Shown here: positions 1 through 9,921 of the stretch, piece after piece
Position numbering within the stretch: position 1 is the first letter of the stretch
Layout: the number at the start of each line of letters is the position of its first letter
Origin: Paulinella micropora
Taxonomy: Eukaryota > Cercozoa > Imbricatea > Euglyphida
Direction: 5' to 3'
Length of the DNA stretch: 20,245 bases
Assembly (NCBI GenBank): GCA_009731375.1
Contig: BJOX01000034.1
Location: 710,349 to 730,593, forward strand
Translations under genes and position numbers: made by a program
Notes under the pieces: model-generated
Told to the model about the DNA's origin: nothing
Databases searched by the model: none
Seen by the model: the letters and a program-made list of their open reading frames with translations, nothing else

Positions 1-170
1 TTTATTCCACCGATTGGTGTGGAGACTTTCCTTATGGAATGGAGGACTGGATGCACATGGCCTTTTGGCTCAGCAATTGGCAGGAGATACACTATTATTA
101 TTATTATTATATTATTATTGTTTCCTCCTTTTCTCAGTTTTTTGCGTGAACCTGTGTCATTTTCGTCTCG

Positions 171-225
171 TCTCTTCTCGTCTCTTCTCGTCTCTTCTCG
201 TGTCTTCTCGTCTCGTATCTCTCTG

Positions 226-308
<83 letters not shown>

Positions 309-345
309 CTTGCTTGCTTGCTTGTTGCTTGCATGCATGCATGCT
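171..345. repeat. TCTCG minisatellite, (CT)n and TTGC/GCAT tracts
   Basis: From about 171 to 226 a degenerate 10-base TCTCTTCTCG-like unit repeats. From about 229 to 305 it becomes an almost pure (CT)n run, then TTGC units, then GCAT units. It lies upstream of the ankyrin exon at 426 and would fall inside the preceding intron. The stop-free frames across it on both strands are low-complexity artefacts. Confidence 0.9.
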
Positions 346-425
346 CACCTCTGTGATGTGATTTTCCCGCTCCCTTACATATTTTTTCTCCTTGGGCTAA
401 CTTGTGGCCACCTGTGGCGGTGCAG

Positions 426-601
426 CGGACAGCGTGAAGGCCGAGTGCTTGGCGGTGCTGTTGGAATACGGCTGCGACCTAGCGCTGGTTAACGGCAAAG
501 GCCAGACCGCGGTGTCCATGGCGCGCCAACGCAACGACTCCAAGTGCGCTGCTGTGCTGGTCACAGCCACTGCACACGCAACAGCCAAGCTACATCAGAT
601 T
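426..601 (+). CDS. Ankyrin-repeat-like protein, internal exon (partial gene)
   Basis: This exon encodes one clear ankyrin-like unit. After ADSVKAECL comes VLLEYGCDLAL (second helix plus the G-D turn), then a new repeat start, VNGKGQTAVSMARQRND, followed by a short helix. The chosen acceptor is the AG at 424-425. A pyrimidine run (about 380-391) and a branch-point-like GGCTAAC (about 396-402) precede it. The donor is GTAATG at 602, leaving phase 0, and a stop follows if the frame is read on into the repeat. Ankyrin repeats are protein-binding scaffolds, so no specific function can be given. Earlier exons were not identified in bases 1-425. The join to the downstream exon chain is unresolved because the phases do not match directly. 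Confidence 0.62.
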
Positions 602-700
602 GTAATGTAATATAATGTAATATAATGTAATATAATGTAATATAATGTAATATAATGTAATATAATGTAATGTAATGTAATGTAATGTAATGTAAATGTT
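602..700 (+). repeat. (TATAATGTAA)n / (TGTAA)n microsatellite
   Basis: About six 10-base TATAATGTAA units are followed by 5-base TGTAA units and a decaying tail to about 770. The array starts at the splice donor of the ankyrin exon, and each unit carries a GTAATA or GTAATG string resembling a 5' splice site. Confidence 0.9.
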
Positions 701-789
701 CATGCTAACATAACATAACGTAATGCAATGTAACATAGCGTAACTTAATGTAATGTAATGTGATGCAAGGTTATGGAATGGAATCTGTG

Positions 790-1015
790 TGTGTAAAGTA
801 AGTAGTAACTATACATGTTTGTATGTATGTTTGTATGCATGTGTGTATGCAGTGAGCCTGCGCGTGTATGTATGTGTTTCTTTTGTATGTAGCGCATGTA
901 ATTTGTGCGTACGTATGTATGTAATGCTGTATGTGGAAATATTTCTTTCGTGTATTGTATGTATCGTATGTATTTTGTGTGCATGTATGCATGCATGTAA
1001 TGCTGTACATGGAAA
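790..1015 (+). repeat. Degenerate (TATG)n-type repeat
   Basis: Imperfect TATG/TGTATG repeats are interrupted by longer motifs; AATGCTGTA(T/C)(A/G)TGGAAA recurs near 927 and 998. It is the complement-strand equivalent of the CATA arrays further right. No coding potential is supported; it lies between the ankyrin exon and the candidate exon at 1053. Confidence 0.75.
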
Positions 1016-1052
1016 CATTTGTATCTGTTTTGGTTTCTTCTTCTTGTGATAG

Positions 1053-2205
1053 GAGCGTCACGTGGCGATGTGGACAAAGGTAACATCCACCGCATGGACT
1101 AGGCGTTGCGTTTGAATGTTTCTGCGCTACTCATATACTCCCACAGAGCAGCAGATGCGGCACAAAATGAAGGCGACAAGAGTAGGCTGAGCACACGCAC
1201 GCTTGAGAGCACGGACAGGCGTTGGGAGACGCAGCAGATGGTTTGTTGTGCTAGGTGCGCGATGCGGTGGCGGAGCTGGAGCTGTTCCCAACCGTGCTGA
1301 ACGGACTGGTCGCGGAGTACATCTCCAGGTCAGCCAGCACCACCACCACAAGCCAGCCACAAACAGCCACACTGCTTCAACCTAACCTCTGCTTCTGATC
1401 CCTTTATTCATGTAACAAATCGCGCCTGTATATTTGTGTTTTTCTTCTTCTTCTTCTTCTTCTTCTTCTTCTTCTTCTTCTTCTTCTTCTTCTTCTTCTT
1501 CTTCTTCTTCTTCTTCTTCTTCTTCTTCTTCTTCTTCTTCTCCTTCTCCTTCTTCTTCTTCTTCTTCTTCTTCTTCTTCTTCTTCTTCTTCTTCTTTGTT
1601 TTCTTCTTTGTCTTCGTCTTCTTCTCCTTCCTTCTTCTCCTTCCTCTTCTCCTTCCTTCTTCTCCTTCTCCTTCTCCTCCTTCTTCTTCTTCTTCTTCTT
1701 CTTCTTCTTCTTTTTCTTCTTCTTCTTCTTCTTCTTCTTCTTCTTCTTCTTCTTCTTCTTCTTCTTCTTCTTCTTCTTCTTCTTCTTCTTCTTCTTCTTC
1801 TTCTTCATCATCATCATCATCATCATCATCTCCTCCGCCTCCTCTTCCTCGTCCTCATCTTCCTTTCTCCCTTCGTTTCCCTCTCCCTCCTTTCCTCCTT
1901 TCCTCCCTCCGTTCCTCCCTCCGTTCCTCCCTCCGTTCCTTCCTTCTTCTCCTTCCTTCTCTTCCTTTCTTTCTTCCTTCCTTCCTTCTTCCTTCCTTCC
2001 TTCCTTCCTTCCTTCCTTTCTTCCTTCCTTCCTTCCTTCCTTTCTTTCTTTCTTTCTTTCTTTCTTCCTTTCTTTCTTTCTTTCTTTCTTCCTTCCTTCC
2101 TTCCTTCCTTCCTTCCTTTCTATTTTCTTTCTTCCTTCTTTTCCTTCCTTCCTTCGTTCTTTCTTTCCTTTCTTTCTTCCTTCCTTTCTTCCTTCCTTCT
2201 TTCAT

Positions 2206-2244
<39 letters not shown>

Positions 2245-2343
2245 CTTTCAGACCTTCTTTGTTTTTTTGCTTCTTTCAGATGCTATGGCAATTTCGCAGA
2301 GCGGGGTACTGAGTATTTGTCGCCGCCGTCGACTCCAGTGTGA
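1053..2343 (+). CDS. Probable 3' exon chain of the ankyrin-like gene
   Basis: Four short segments with GT-AG boundaries and matching phases can be read: 1053-1079, 1147-1181, 1255-1328 and 2280-2343, the last ending in TGA at 2341-2343. The first two introns are 67 and 73 nt. The third, 1329-2279, is 951 nt and consists mostly of CTT-type repeat. The predicted end contains the amphipathic stretch AVAELELFPTVLNGLVAEYI, followed by a short tail rich in Tyr, Ser and Pro. No domain was recognised. Assignment to the same gene as the exon at 426-601 rests on strand and proximity. The entry phase of 1053 (needs one carried base) does not fit the phase-0 donor at 602, so an exon may be missing or the gene may be separate. 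Confidence is moderate to low: each exon is short and no homologue was recalled. Confidence 0.4.
1440..2265 (+). repeat. 0.8 kb (CTT)n / (CAT)n / (CTTC)n / (CTTT)n pyrimidine tract
   Basis: CTT units run from about 1440 to 1805, with CTC-type interruptions near 1545 and 1615-1680. Eight or so CAT units follow (about 1804-1830), then CTTC, CCTTC and CTTT units to about 2248. Almost no purines occur on this strand. The tract ends a few bases before the CTTTCAG acceptor at 2273-2279, so it may act as a greatly extended polypyrimidine tract. Poly-Ser/Phe/Leu and antisense poly-Lys/Arg/Glu frames here are artefacts. Confidence 0.95.
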
Positions 2344-2502
2344 TGAAAATGGCGGAAGTTGTTTGCCGATTCAATCCTGCTTCTCTTTCTATGCTTCACA
2401 GTTCCTTTTTAAATTCCATTTTAATTTTATTCACGTGGTGGTTAATAGATAGCACTTGTAAGTTTTTACATCACTTTCATGTTCCTTCTTGCACTTCGGC
2501 TG

Positions 2503-2557
2503 TACTAATACAATAATCATAATAACGTTGATACTAATACTATAATCATAATAACGT
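2503..2557 (+). repeat. Two-copy 26-nt direct repeat
   Basis: Copies at 2503-2528 and 2532-2557 start with TACTAATAC and end with ATAATCATAATAACGT. They differ at one position and are separated by three bases. It is a simple tandem duplication with no evident function. Confidence 0.8.
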
Positions 2558-2586
2558 CAAAGAAATAAAAAAAACTTAAGCGCTGA

Positions 2587-2680
2587 CTTGCGTCAACAGT
2601 GCTGAGTGCTAATGACAGTGGGTCGCAGGATGTGATAATGACAGTACCGAGTGCTAATCACTTGCGTCAACATGCTGAGT
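2587..2680 (+). repeat. Degenerate tandem repeat of about 71 nt
   Basis: ACTTGCGTCAACA followed by (G)TGCTGAGT occurs at about 2587 and again at about 2658. GAGTGCTAAT occurs after the first copy and again just before the second. This suggests one diverged tandem duplication at the edge of the tetramer-skewed region. Confidence 0.55.
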
Positions 2681-4088
2681 CAACTTGATCCAAATTTGAC
2701 CTGCAGTAAATTACGAGTAGACTTACATGGATTTCGATTCCGACCGTTACGACATCAGTCCGCCTACTAAGATTCGAGTCGGTTCTGGACCCAATGCATG
2801 AGTCCGATTCAAGTTTCGGACTGATTAAAATTTCAATACTAATTTTAGATAGGATCGGTCCAACGGCGGATTCTTAGGCCGGCGTCACCTTCACAGCGTG
2901 CATCTCAGCCGGGTATGCCAGTGATCCACTGAGGCTGATATTGTAAAAGCAAGCGTTCCGAGGCTGTGGCGGGTGCCAGTGAGTTTGAACACTGCACAAC
3001 TCGTCACTGCCGACGCCGGGTTGCCAGTGACCACTTGGTGACTTGTGACTCAGTCGGAGCAACGAACTCTTAATAAAGACTCTCAACAGTGCCACGGTGG
3101 CTGCATTGAGTCCTGACCATGCCCGTCTCTCTGAGAGCACCGCTCAGATGAAACTTGAGTTAAATACCACTAAATAGCAGCCTTCCGAGTCAGCGGTTGT
3201 TCTAGCCTACTATTAATCACTACAGTGGAAATACTGAGTACGATATTCAGTGACTCAGTAATACTAGAATCCGACCGCTCACCGTCAGGCTGATGAGAAC
3301 TTGAAATGTCGAGTCCTAACGATATTAATATGAAGACTGAGACGGGGCCGCGCCGGGAATAACTAAAGGCAGGACTGTAGGGACAGTTCCGTAATCTCCA
3401 GACCAAGGCCCGGACTTGTAATCGTGTGACCGACCGTGCGGCCCGGGCAGACAGGTGGGAACTCAGCACGGGTAAGTATTGCCAAAACTTGAGTTAGTTA
3501 GACGATATACCGGCCCGGCGTGGGCCCAGTGTGACCGTAGGCTCCGGTTTGCTGAAAGACTTCAATCGTTAGCCTCGGAAGCCGCGATGCCCAATCGACA
3601 GCTTTTAATCCGCAACTTCCGTAGATAGCAGTGACTGACAAGTCAGCAGCGTTATTCCTTTTTCATTTCCGACGTTACCCGGAGTTACCGTGACCGTTAC
3701 TCAGTAGGGTAGTTTGATTTGTCAATGTATATCAAGTTAAGGACGGACAGTACAATCAAGTTTCCACTTAATTATTTAGTCGGATACAGCAGACACTATA
3801 CTTTGCCACTCTAGTGGCAGTATTAACTTCAAGTTAATCAGTCTTAGTAGAAATTTCTAGATACTAAGTAGGGACACAGTCATCATAGTATATTTTCCCT
3901 CCCGGCCACCTTACTACTTTGAAAGTTCCGTTACGCTTATCTTAGTTTTGTGACGTGTCGTACTGTAGTAGTCAGAAATCTCTTTATCAAATTGCCTTCC
4001 CTTACTTTGGTAGCTGCGTGAGACAGGACCGGTGGACTCTGAAAGGAGTCGGTAAAGGCTTCTTTAATGAGCATGCTGAGCAAAGGTT

Positions 4089-4580
4089 ATGGGCCTTGAG
4101 GCCGATAAGGGAGTCAGCTTCTCACTGAAGCAAACACTAAGTGCAATACCCATCTTAGATGGGAGCAATAGAGGCTACTCTGACTTTAGAAACAAGTTAG
4201 AAAACTATGCTGAAGGCTTAAGTGCCTGGCACGGGGAATGTGTGAAGCTAGCATTCACCAACCCCGCAAAGGCAAAGGTTAAGTACCACTATGACCACGC
4301 TGAGGCGATGGATCTAGAGGAGAGGGATTTGCCTGACGAGCCGGAGTCGGAAGACACTCCGGATACAGAGTCAGAGACAGAGTCAGAGACAGAGACACTG
4401 ACAGAAGAACAGAAAACAAGACACGGTAGTACAACGATCCATAGAGTTAGGCCACGCACGAAAGTCCTATTGCAAAAGCCTAAAGATTGGGATAAGATGG
4501 ATAAGGAGAAGAAGATGAAGTGGCGGGAGAAACACGCGAAGAAGCAGCAGAGTATTATTCAATTAGTAGTAACTATCTAG
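4089..4580 (+). CDS. Unrecognised 163-aa ORF, weakly Gag-like
   Basis: ATG at 4089 is the first Met after an in-frame TGA at 4077-4079; the frame closes with TAG at 4578-4580. Residues about 17-44 (IPILDGSNRGYSDFRNKLEN and on) recall the N-terminus of Ty1/copia-type Gag proteins, which often have an F/L-x-G-x-N...W/F motif. This is only a resemblance: there is no CCHC knuckle, protease, integrase or reverse transcriptase nearby. Residues about 77-108 are strongly acidic with Ser/Thr-Glu repeats, and residues 109-155 are basic, rich in Lys and Trp-Asp/Arg pairs. The ORF converges on the WRAP53 homologue, whose stop lies 181 nt away. It could be a fragment of a decayed retroelement, a single exon of a host gene, or chance. 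Confidence 0.4.
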   Translation: MGLEADKGVSFSLKQTLSAIPILDGSNRGYSDFRNKLENYAEGLSAWHGECVKLAFTNPAKAKVKYHYDHAEAMDLEERDLPDEPESEDTPDTESETESETETLTEEQKTRHGSTTIHRVRPRTKVLLQKPKDWDKMDKEKKMKWREKHAKKQQSIIQLVVTI

Positions 4581-4760
4581 TTGAAATGCAATCATCTTGT
4601 GCTGCAACGGCGTGGTAAAAATTGATGTGGAAAACTTGGGTTTGGGTTTGAGTCTTTGCTTCATAGCATTATATGACCAAAGAAAAGCAAGAGGGTCCTG
4701 GGTTTCGGAGACAAGAGGGCACATTATTTCAATCTGAAAGACAGAAAATGCAATTTTGTT

Positions 4761-5706
4761 TTATTGCGATATTTCCCAAATGCAGAGCGAATTTTGGGGA
4801 AGTTGGAATCCATTTCCGAAGCAGCTTTCTTCAACATCATCGCAGTCCATGGGTGAGAAATGTCTTGAGCTAAAAGATAACAAATGCATCATAGCTAACT
4901 GAGCGAGGGAAACAACTTGTTTATACCCTGACGAAGTCGCCAGGTATGGATAGTTTACTGAGAAAGCCGGGTGAAAGCTGATACCATTCAGGCAATCTCG
5001 CGAGCCTGTTGCAAACGAAGGGCATAAACGTATCAAGAATCGGCAACCACCGACCTTTGGCTTCATGACAAGTTTTGAAATGCTCCAGGCTCGCGCCAGG
5101 TGGCTACGGGAAACTTGTTAGATCAGCAAACGTACAAAAAATACAACCTTTGCTAGATCGTAGAAGGTAAGGTCCCCGTTCTCGCTGCCTGTCAAGCTTT
5201 CAAGATTACATCTTTTTCAATCCATCTGAACAGACCCGTTGCAAGAAAACGCCCACCATACGGATCAATATCGAAATAAATTCTCTATACGAAAGCAACA
5301 TGCAAACGGTTACTTGTCCACCGAATCAACCTGATTTGTTTTGCAAACTCTCGCGAATCGCCCAAGCACCTACATGACATTTACATTATCGCAAACGCAA
5401 AATTCATGATGTTGCTCAACTTTTTTCGTGTTTCGAAAGTCCCAGCACAGAATGTCACCATGTCCTCGCGAGCCTACCCAGTCATGGCAAATGCCGCCTG
5501 CTGTCCCTCTTCAACCGTGTACCGCTAAAAAGGTAATCGCCATTAGGAGAAAATTTCACTTGAGTAACACCAGTCTTGGGTCCCTGCAATAAACATCTTC
5601 AGAGAAAATCCGCTTGCAGCAACAGCATCAACCTCTAGAGCGCAGACGGTGGCTCCAGTTGTTTCGTGGTAAACATAGACCTGACCGCTATACGAACCTA
5701 AACACA

Positions 5707-5745
<39 letters not shown>

Positions 5746-5814
5746 ATGAATGAATGAATGAATGATTGAATGAATAAAAGAATAAATGAATAAATGAATA
5801 AATGAATAAATGAA

Positions 5815-5869
<55 letters not shown>

Positions 5870-5995
5870 AAAAAAAATAAAATAATTTACTAATTTATCA
5901 ATGAAATATGTACATGTCTGCGTGCATTTATTTACGTATGCATAAATGCTTATGTGCCTGCATGCATGTATGTATGTCTGTACGTATGTATGTGC

Positions 5996-6071
<76 letters not shown>

Positions 6072-7532
6072 ATGTATGAATTCGTGCATTTATGTTTGTG
6101 CACTATGTATGTATGCACGCATAACATGAGTGCACTGTGACCAGCTGCGATCAGCCCACTCCCGCCCGCTGCGAGACTCGAGATAATTCCCCTACAAACC
6201 ACAGAAATGTTATCAAAAATGAAATTATAGTGAGTGCATATACTGCCAAAACGTCTGCTCGTACTTTTGTCCCACACGTCGCCGTTTCCTTCCTTGCTTC
6301 GTCGTCCGCAACAGTTCATAGGTTTCGCTCTAGGGAAGCAAGTAAATGTAGCAAGGATTATGCAAGGAAAACCACCTCTCTGCCAGGGCGATTCGTGTCG
6401 AACACACGCAGCTTATCTTGAAACCCGCCGAAAATTCGCTGACTGCAAGTTTGATGCAAATTGCGTGACGGCCTGTCAAGTGCTGCATACCCGTCTGCGG
6501 AGAAGGTGATAGAGATGGCACTGGTAAGCTCATCCATGTGATCGTAGGGTGCGTAGGTGGCCTAAGGCAGCACGCTTAGTTGGTTTAACGCAGCGTGCAT
6601 CAAACCCGTAGTCGTCCTGTAAAAGCATCCCACATCTGAATCGGATGATCGCTACATAGACCCATGATCCAACTGAAACAGAACTGCTCAAAGGAACGTC
6701 GCAATATGCAGCTCTGGCGAGAACCGTGCCGTGGTCAGAAACGCGCAAGTTTCTACAATTGCAGAATTCATGAAGGGAAACCTACGTTTGTTATCCACAG
6801 AAAGTGTACATGTTGAGGAAACGAAAGCGAAACCAGCAGAAGTCGTAAATCGTTTCTCCACACTTGACTTGAAGCGATGAGTTGCGATCTCCTGCGTTGA
6901 CCATGCCGGTCTCCGAGTAGACCTCAAATAGCCGAAGCTGATTGTCATTACTATTGGTAAGCAAGCAGTATCCTGCAAACGAACACGCCATTGAAAACTT
7001 GAGATACAATAAGCAGGACAGAACACATAAAACAGTTATATGATGCATGTTCCAGCACATCCAAAGAAAAAAATCTCCACAGGCAAGGACCATCTGGAGA
7101 CCACTTGACACCACGTAGGTAGTTATTGCTCGTGAGCACCGACGCCCAGGCTATGGCGGCGACGGCAGTGGGGGAAGCGGCGCTAGTAGTAGTTGATTGA
7201 GGGGGAGGAGGAGAAGGACGACGAGACGACGACGACGACGACGAAGAAGAAGAAGAAGAAGAAGAAGAAGAATTGAACTCAGATTCAAACGTCTGCACCA
7301 CTCTCAAAGCTTTTATTTGCTCTACCAGCTGGAGTTCCACTTCGTTGCTTGTGTTTGAGGATGAAGAATGTGAAGAGCACGAGGACGACGAGGACGAGGA
7401 GGACGAGGAGGCGGAAGAGGAGGAGGTGGAGGACGACGAGGAGGAGGAGGCGGAGGAGGGTGAGGAAGAGGGCGAGGAGGGCGAGGAGGAGGCAGGTGCT
7501 AGGTAAGCCACTGGCGAAGCTTCGACCTCCAT
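4761..7532 (-). CDS. WRAP53: WRAP53/TCAB1 homologue, telomerase and scaRNA WD40 protein
   Basis: TCAB1 binds the CAB box of telomerase RNA and scaRNAs and brings them to Cajal bodies. I derived 17 exons (minus strand): 7532-7091, 6972-6823, 6752-6725, 6651-6606, 6561-6491, 6442-6376, 6329-6265, 6191-6142, 5697-5633, 5583-5523, 5473-5421, 5369-5331, 5284-5236, 5188-5148, 5103-5055, 5005-4927, 4869-4761. All introns are GT-AG, all phases agree, and the 1464-nt sum gives 487 aa (human about 548). The order of conserved WD40 pieces matches the family: GVKWSPDG, LTNSNDN, CGETIYDFCWF, DHPIQMWDAFTG, YDHMDEL, LRVFDTNRPGRE, GIISS, GSYSGQVYVY, GVTQVKFSPNGDYLFSG, GDILCWDFRNT, TNQRIYFDIDP, LNGISFHPAF. 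Residues 1-147 are mostly Ser-rich low complexity. The first ATG follows an in-frame stop upstream. Exon 3 (28 nt) and its flanking introns are the least certain part. Confidence 0.9.
5708..6082. repeat. Microsatellites inside WRAP53 intron 8: (AAAT)n, (GT)n, (GTAT)n
   Basis: AAAT units with AATG interruptions fill about 5708-5870. GT dinucleotides run from about 5998 to 6056, then GTAT units to about 6078. The block lies entirely within the 444-nt intron 5698-6141, the only long intron of the gene. The minus-strand ORF across it is intronic read-through plus the real exons either side. Confidence 0.93.
7205..7500 (-). repeat. Coding trinucleotide repeat (poly-Ser) in WRAP53 exon 1
   Basis: GAC/GAA triplets at about 7222-7271 and GAG/GAC/GCG-rich triplets at about 7376-7495 (plus strand) read on the minus strand as Ser-rich runs in the N-terminal extension. 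The acidic plus-strand frames are antisense shadows. Low-complexity N-termini are usual in this family; the length here probably varies between strains. Confidence 0.8.
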
Positions 7533-7764
7533 CCTTTCACCTTCCTTCGTTGCGGCGCCTATCCACCAAAAGATAATGTGTATGTAGAATCACGCTGTAT
7601 TCTGCTAACGCATGCATATTTGAATGCAATTAGCAGCAGCTCATGGATTGTAAGGGGTCTGTTCAGAGAACTGTGCGTCGAATTCCTGTTTGTGAAGCTC
7701 CTGTGCCGACCCAGAGACAAAAAAGGCTACGGGAAGCCATCTTTCACCCAAGCCACGCAAATAC
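7533..7764. other. Upstream region of WRAP53 homologue
   Basis: About 230 bases of complex sequence lie between the WRAP53 start and the first CATA array. The minus-strand promoter should lie here, but no clear TATA element was seen. Plus-strand frames (for example VQRTVRRIPVCEAPVPTQRQ around 7660-7720) look protein-like over about 30 residues, but no motif was recognised and no exon boundaries are convincing. Confidence 0.4.
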
Positions 7765-8469
7765 ATTACATACATACATATATTACATAAATTACGTATG
7801 TACATTACATATATACCTTACATACATAGATTACATACATAGTGTTTGTCCATTACATACGCACATTACATACATAAATTACATACATACATCACATGCA
7901 TACTTTACATACATACATGACATACATATAGTGCATACATACATGGACATACATACATACATACATACATACATACATACATACATTACATACATTACAT
8001 ACATTACATACATTACATACATTACATACATACATACATATATACATATACATACATACATACATACATATATACATATACATACATACATGCATACGTA
8101 CATACATACATACATACATACATACATACGTATATACATATGTATAAACATACATACATACATACATACATACATACATACATACATACATACATACATA
8201 CATACACGCTTACACACGTACATACATACATACATACATACATATACATACATACATACATACATACATACATACATACATACACACATACACACATACA
8301 CACACACACACACATACATACATGTATACATACATACATACATACATACATACATACATACATGCATACATGCATAGATGCATGCATACATGCATGTATA
8401 CATGCATGCATGCATGCATACATACATACATACACATACATACATACATATCATGCATGCATACATACA

Positions 8470-8501
<32 letters not shown>

Positions 8502-8521
8502 CACATACATACATACATACA

Positions 8522-8554
<33 letters not shown>

Positions 8555-8555
8555 T
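7765..8555 (+). repeat. (CATA)n array with variants
   Basis: Nearly 0.8 kb of CATA units with ACATT, ATACATAT, CATG and CACA variants. CATTA units cluster at about 7985-8025, CACA at 8281-8312 and CATG at 8361-8416. Because the period is four, all frames stay open for long stretches (His-Thr-Tyr-Ile forward, Tyr-Val-Cys-Met reverse); none is a gene. Confidence 0.97.
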
Positions 8556-9088
8556 TTTGTCGCCTCTCTAGTATTCTACATACCACTAAAACACTCTTTT
8601 ACACCATCTTCCCCCACTCTCCCAACAGTGCAACCTTTCACCTCTTTTTCACGCACCTTTCTGTTCCCAAGAAAATGGTAAACCCCCTTTTCCGTCTCAG
8701 AAAATTTTCGCTAACATACGTCTTTTTCTGCCTTTCCCTCCCTTCTTGCTTGCCTCCACCAACCAAACGTATGCTCTTCCTCAGCATTCCCAGCCTACTG
8801 TTGCCTTACAACCTATACTAGGTTCCAATCTTCAACACATTCCTCCCTTTCCTCCCATCACACCTGCTCTAACTTTCTATCTCCTACACATTCTTTTCAC
8901 CATCTGTCTTATTCCACAACTCATACATCCATTCCATTTCACATCTTTTCTTCTTTTTTTCTCATATGTCCGTAAAGGATAGTGCACTCATGGGGTGGCT
9001 GTGTTGTCTGCTGTGTGCTCTATGCTATTCGGATTCGGTCCTTCTCTTCTCGGCACACGTTGGCAATATGGCCATTCCAATTTCAAAA
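8556..9088. other. Pyrimidine-rich spacer, no gene recognised
   Basis: From about 8560 to 8960 the plus strand is strongly C/T-rich but not periodic. From 8961 to 9088 it is balanced and ends with a donor-like AAAAG/GTAGTC near 9088. A short hydrophobic frame at about 8985-9060 (GWLCCLLCALCYSDSVLLFS) could be an exon but has no recognisable homology. Confidence 0.4.
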
Positions 9089-9445
<357 letters not shown>

Positions 9446-9450
<5 letters not shown>

Positions 9451-9551
9451 ATACATACATAGATACATAGATACACACAAATACATACATACATATATAC
9501 ATACATACATACATACATACATACATACATTACATTACATACATACATGCA

Positions 9552-9582
<31 letters not shown>

Positions 9583-9745
9583 CATACATACAGACATTTT
9601 ACATACATATACATACATACATACATACATACATGCATACATACATACATATACATACATACGTAGATCGCTCCATACCATACATACCATACATACCATA
9701 CATACCATACATACCATACATACATACATACATACATACATACTT
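9446..9745 (+). repeat. (CATA)n array between duplicated blocks
   Basis: CATA units with ATTAC, CAGA and CCATA variants; a five-fold ACCATACAT(A) sub-array lies at about 9674-9720. It directly follows copy 1 of the duplicated block. Confidence 0.95.
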
Positions 9746-9921
9746 CATTTCTCCGGCTACTTCCTTTTTCTCCCATATCTCCATTCCTACACCCAACCTT
9801 TCAGTTTACTGACCTTAAAGCTAACCTTACCCCACAACAGCTTTTTCACATCTTAGCTTAGTATGGATACACCCGTTCGTAAAACAGACGGTGGGAGCGC
9901 TTAGGTGCCCCGTCTGTATGA

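Larger units (their letters stand above)
2344..4088. other. Gene-free region with skewed tetramer content
   Basis: No convincing exon, RNA gene or terminal repeat was found. The sequence is complex rather than simple-repeat. From about 2580 to 3700 it is unusually rich in CAGT, ACTG, GAGT and ACTC. Minus-strand frames at 2874-3140 and 3170-3469 lack any recognisable motif. ACTTGAGTTA recurs near 3155 and 3487. It may be decayed repeat or transposon DNA, possibly related to the following ORF, but no terminal structure was seen. Confidence 0.4.

Noticed and set aside
1-425. Upstream ankyrin exon within the first 100 bases
   Set aside because: A frame such as GGLDAHGLLAQQLAG is suggestive but lacks the ankyrin core and clear splice sites.
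1404-2452. Poly-Ser, poly-Phe, poly-Leu, poly-Lys and poly-Arg ORFs
   Set aside because: They are produced by CTT/CTTC/CTTT repeats on both strands; only the last 64 bases before 2343 were kept, as a possible exon.
2874-3469. Two minus-strand ORFs of 88 and 99 aa
   Set aside because: They show no recognisable domain or splice context, and lie in the tetramer-skewed region where open frames can arise by chance.
5543-6319. Single 258-aa minus-strand protein
   Set aside because: It reads through introns of the WRAP53 homologue; the exons inside it are used in other frames with GT-AG junctions.
7273-7576. Acidic and Arg-rich plus-strand ORFs
   Set aside because: They are antisense to exon 1 of the WRAP53 homologue, whose splice structure and homology are clear.
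7765-8555. CRISPR array or satellite with spacers
   Set aside because: The unit is four bases with random variants; there are no constant repeats alternating with unique spacers.
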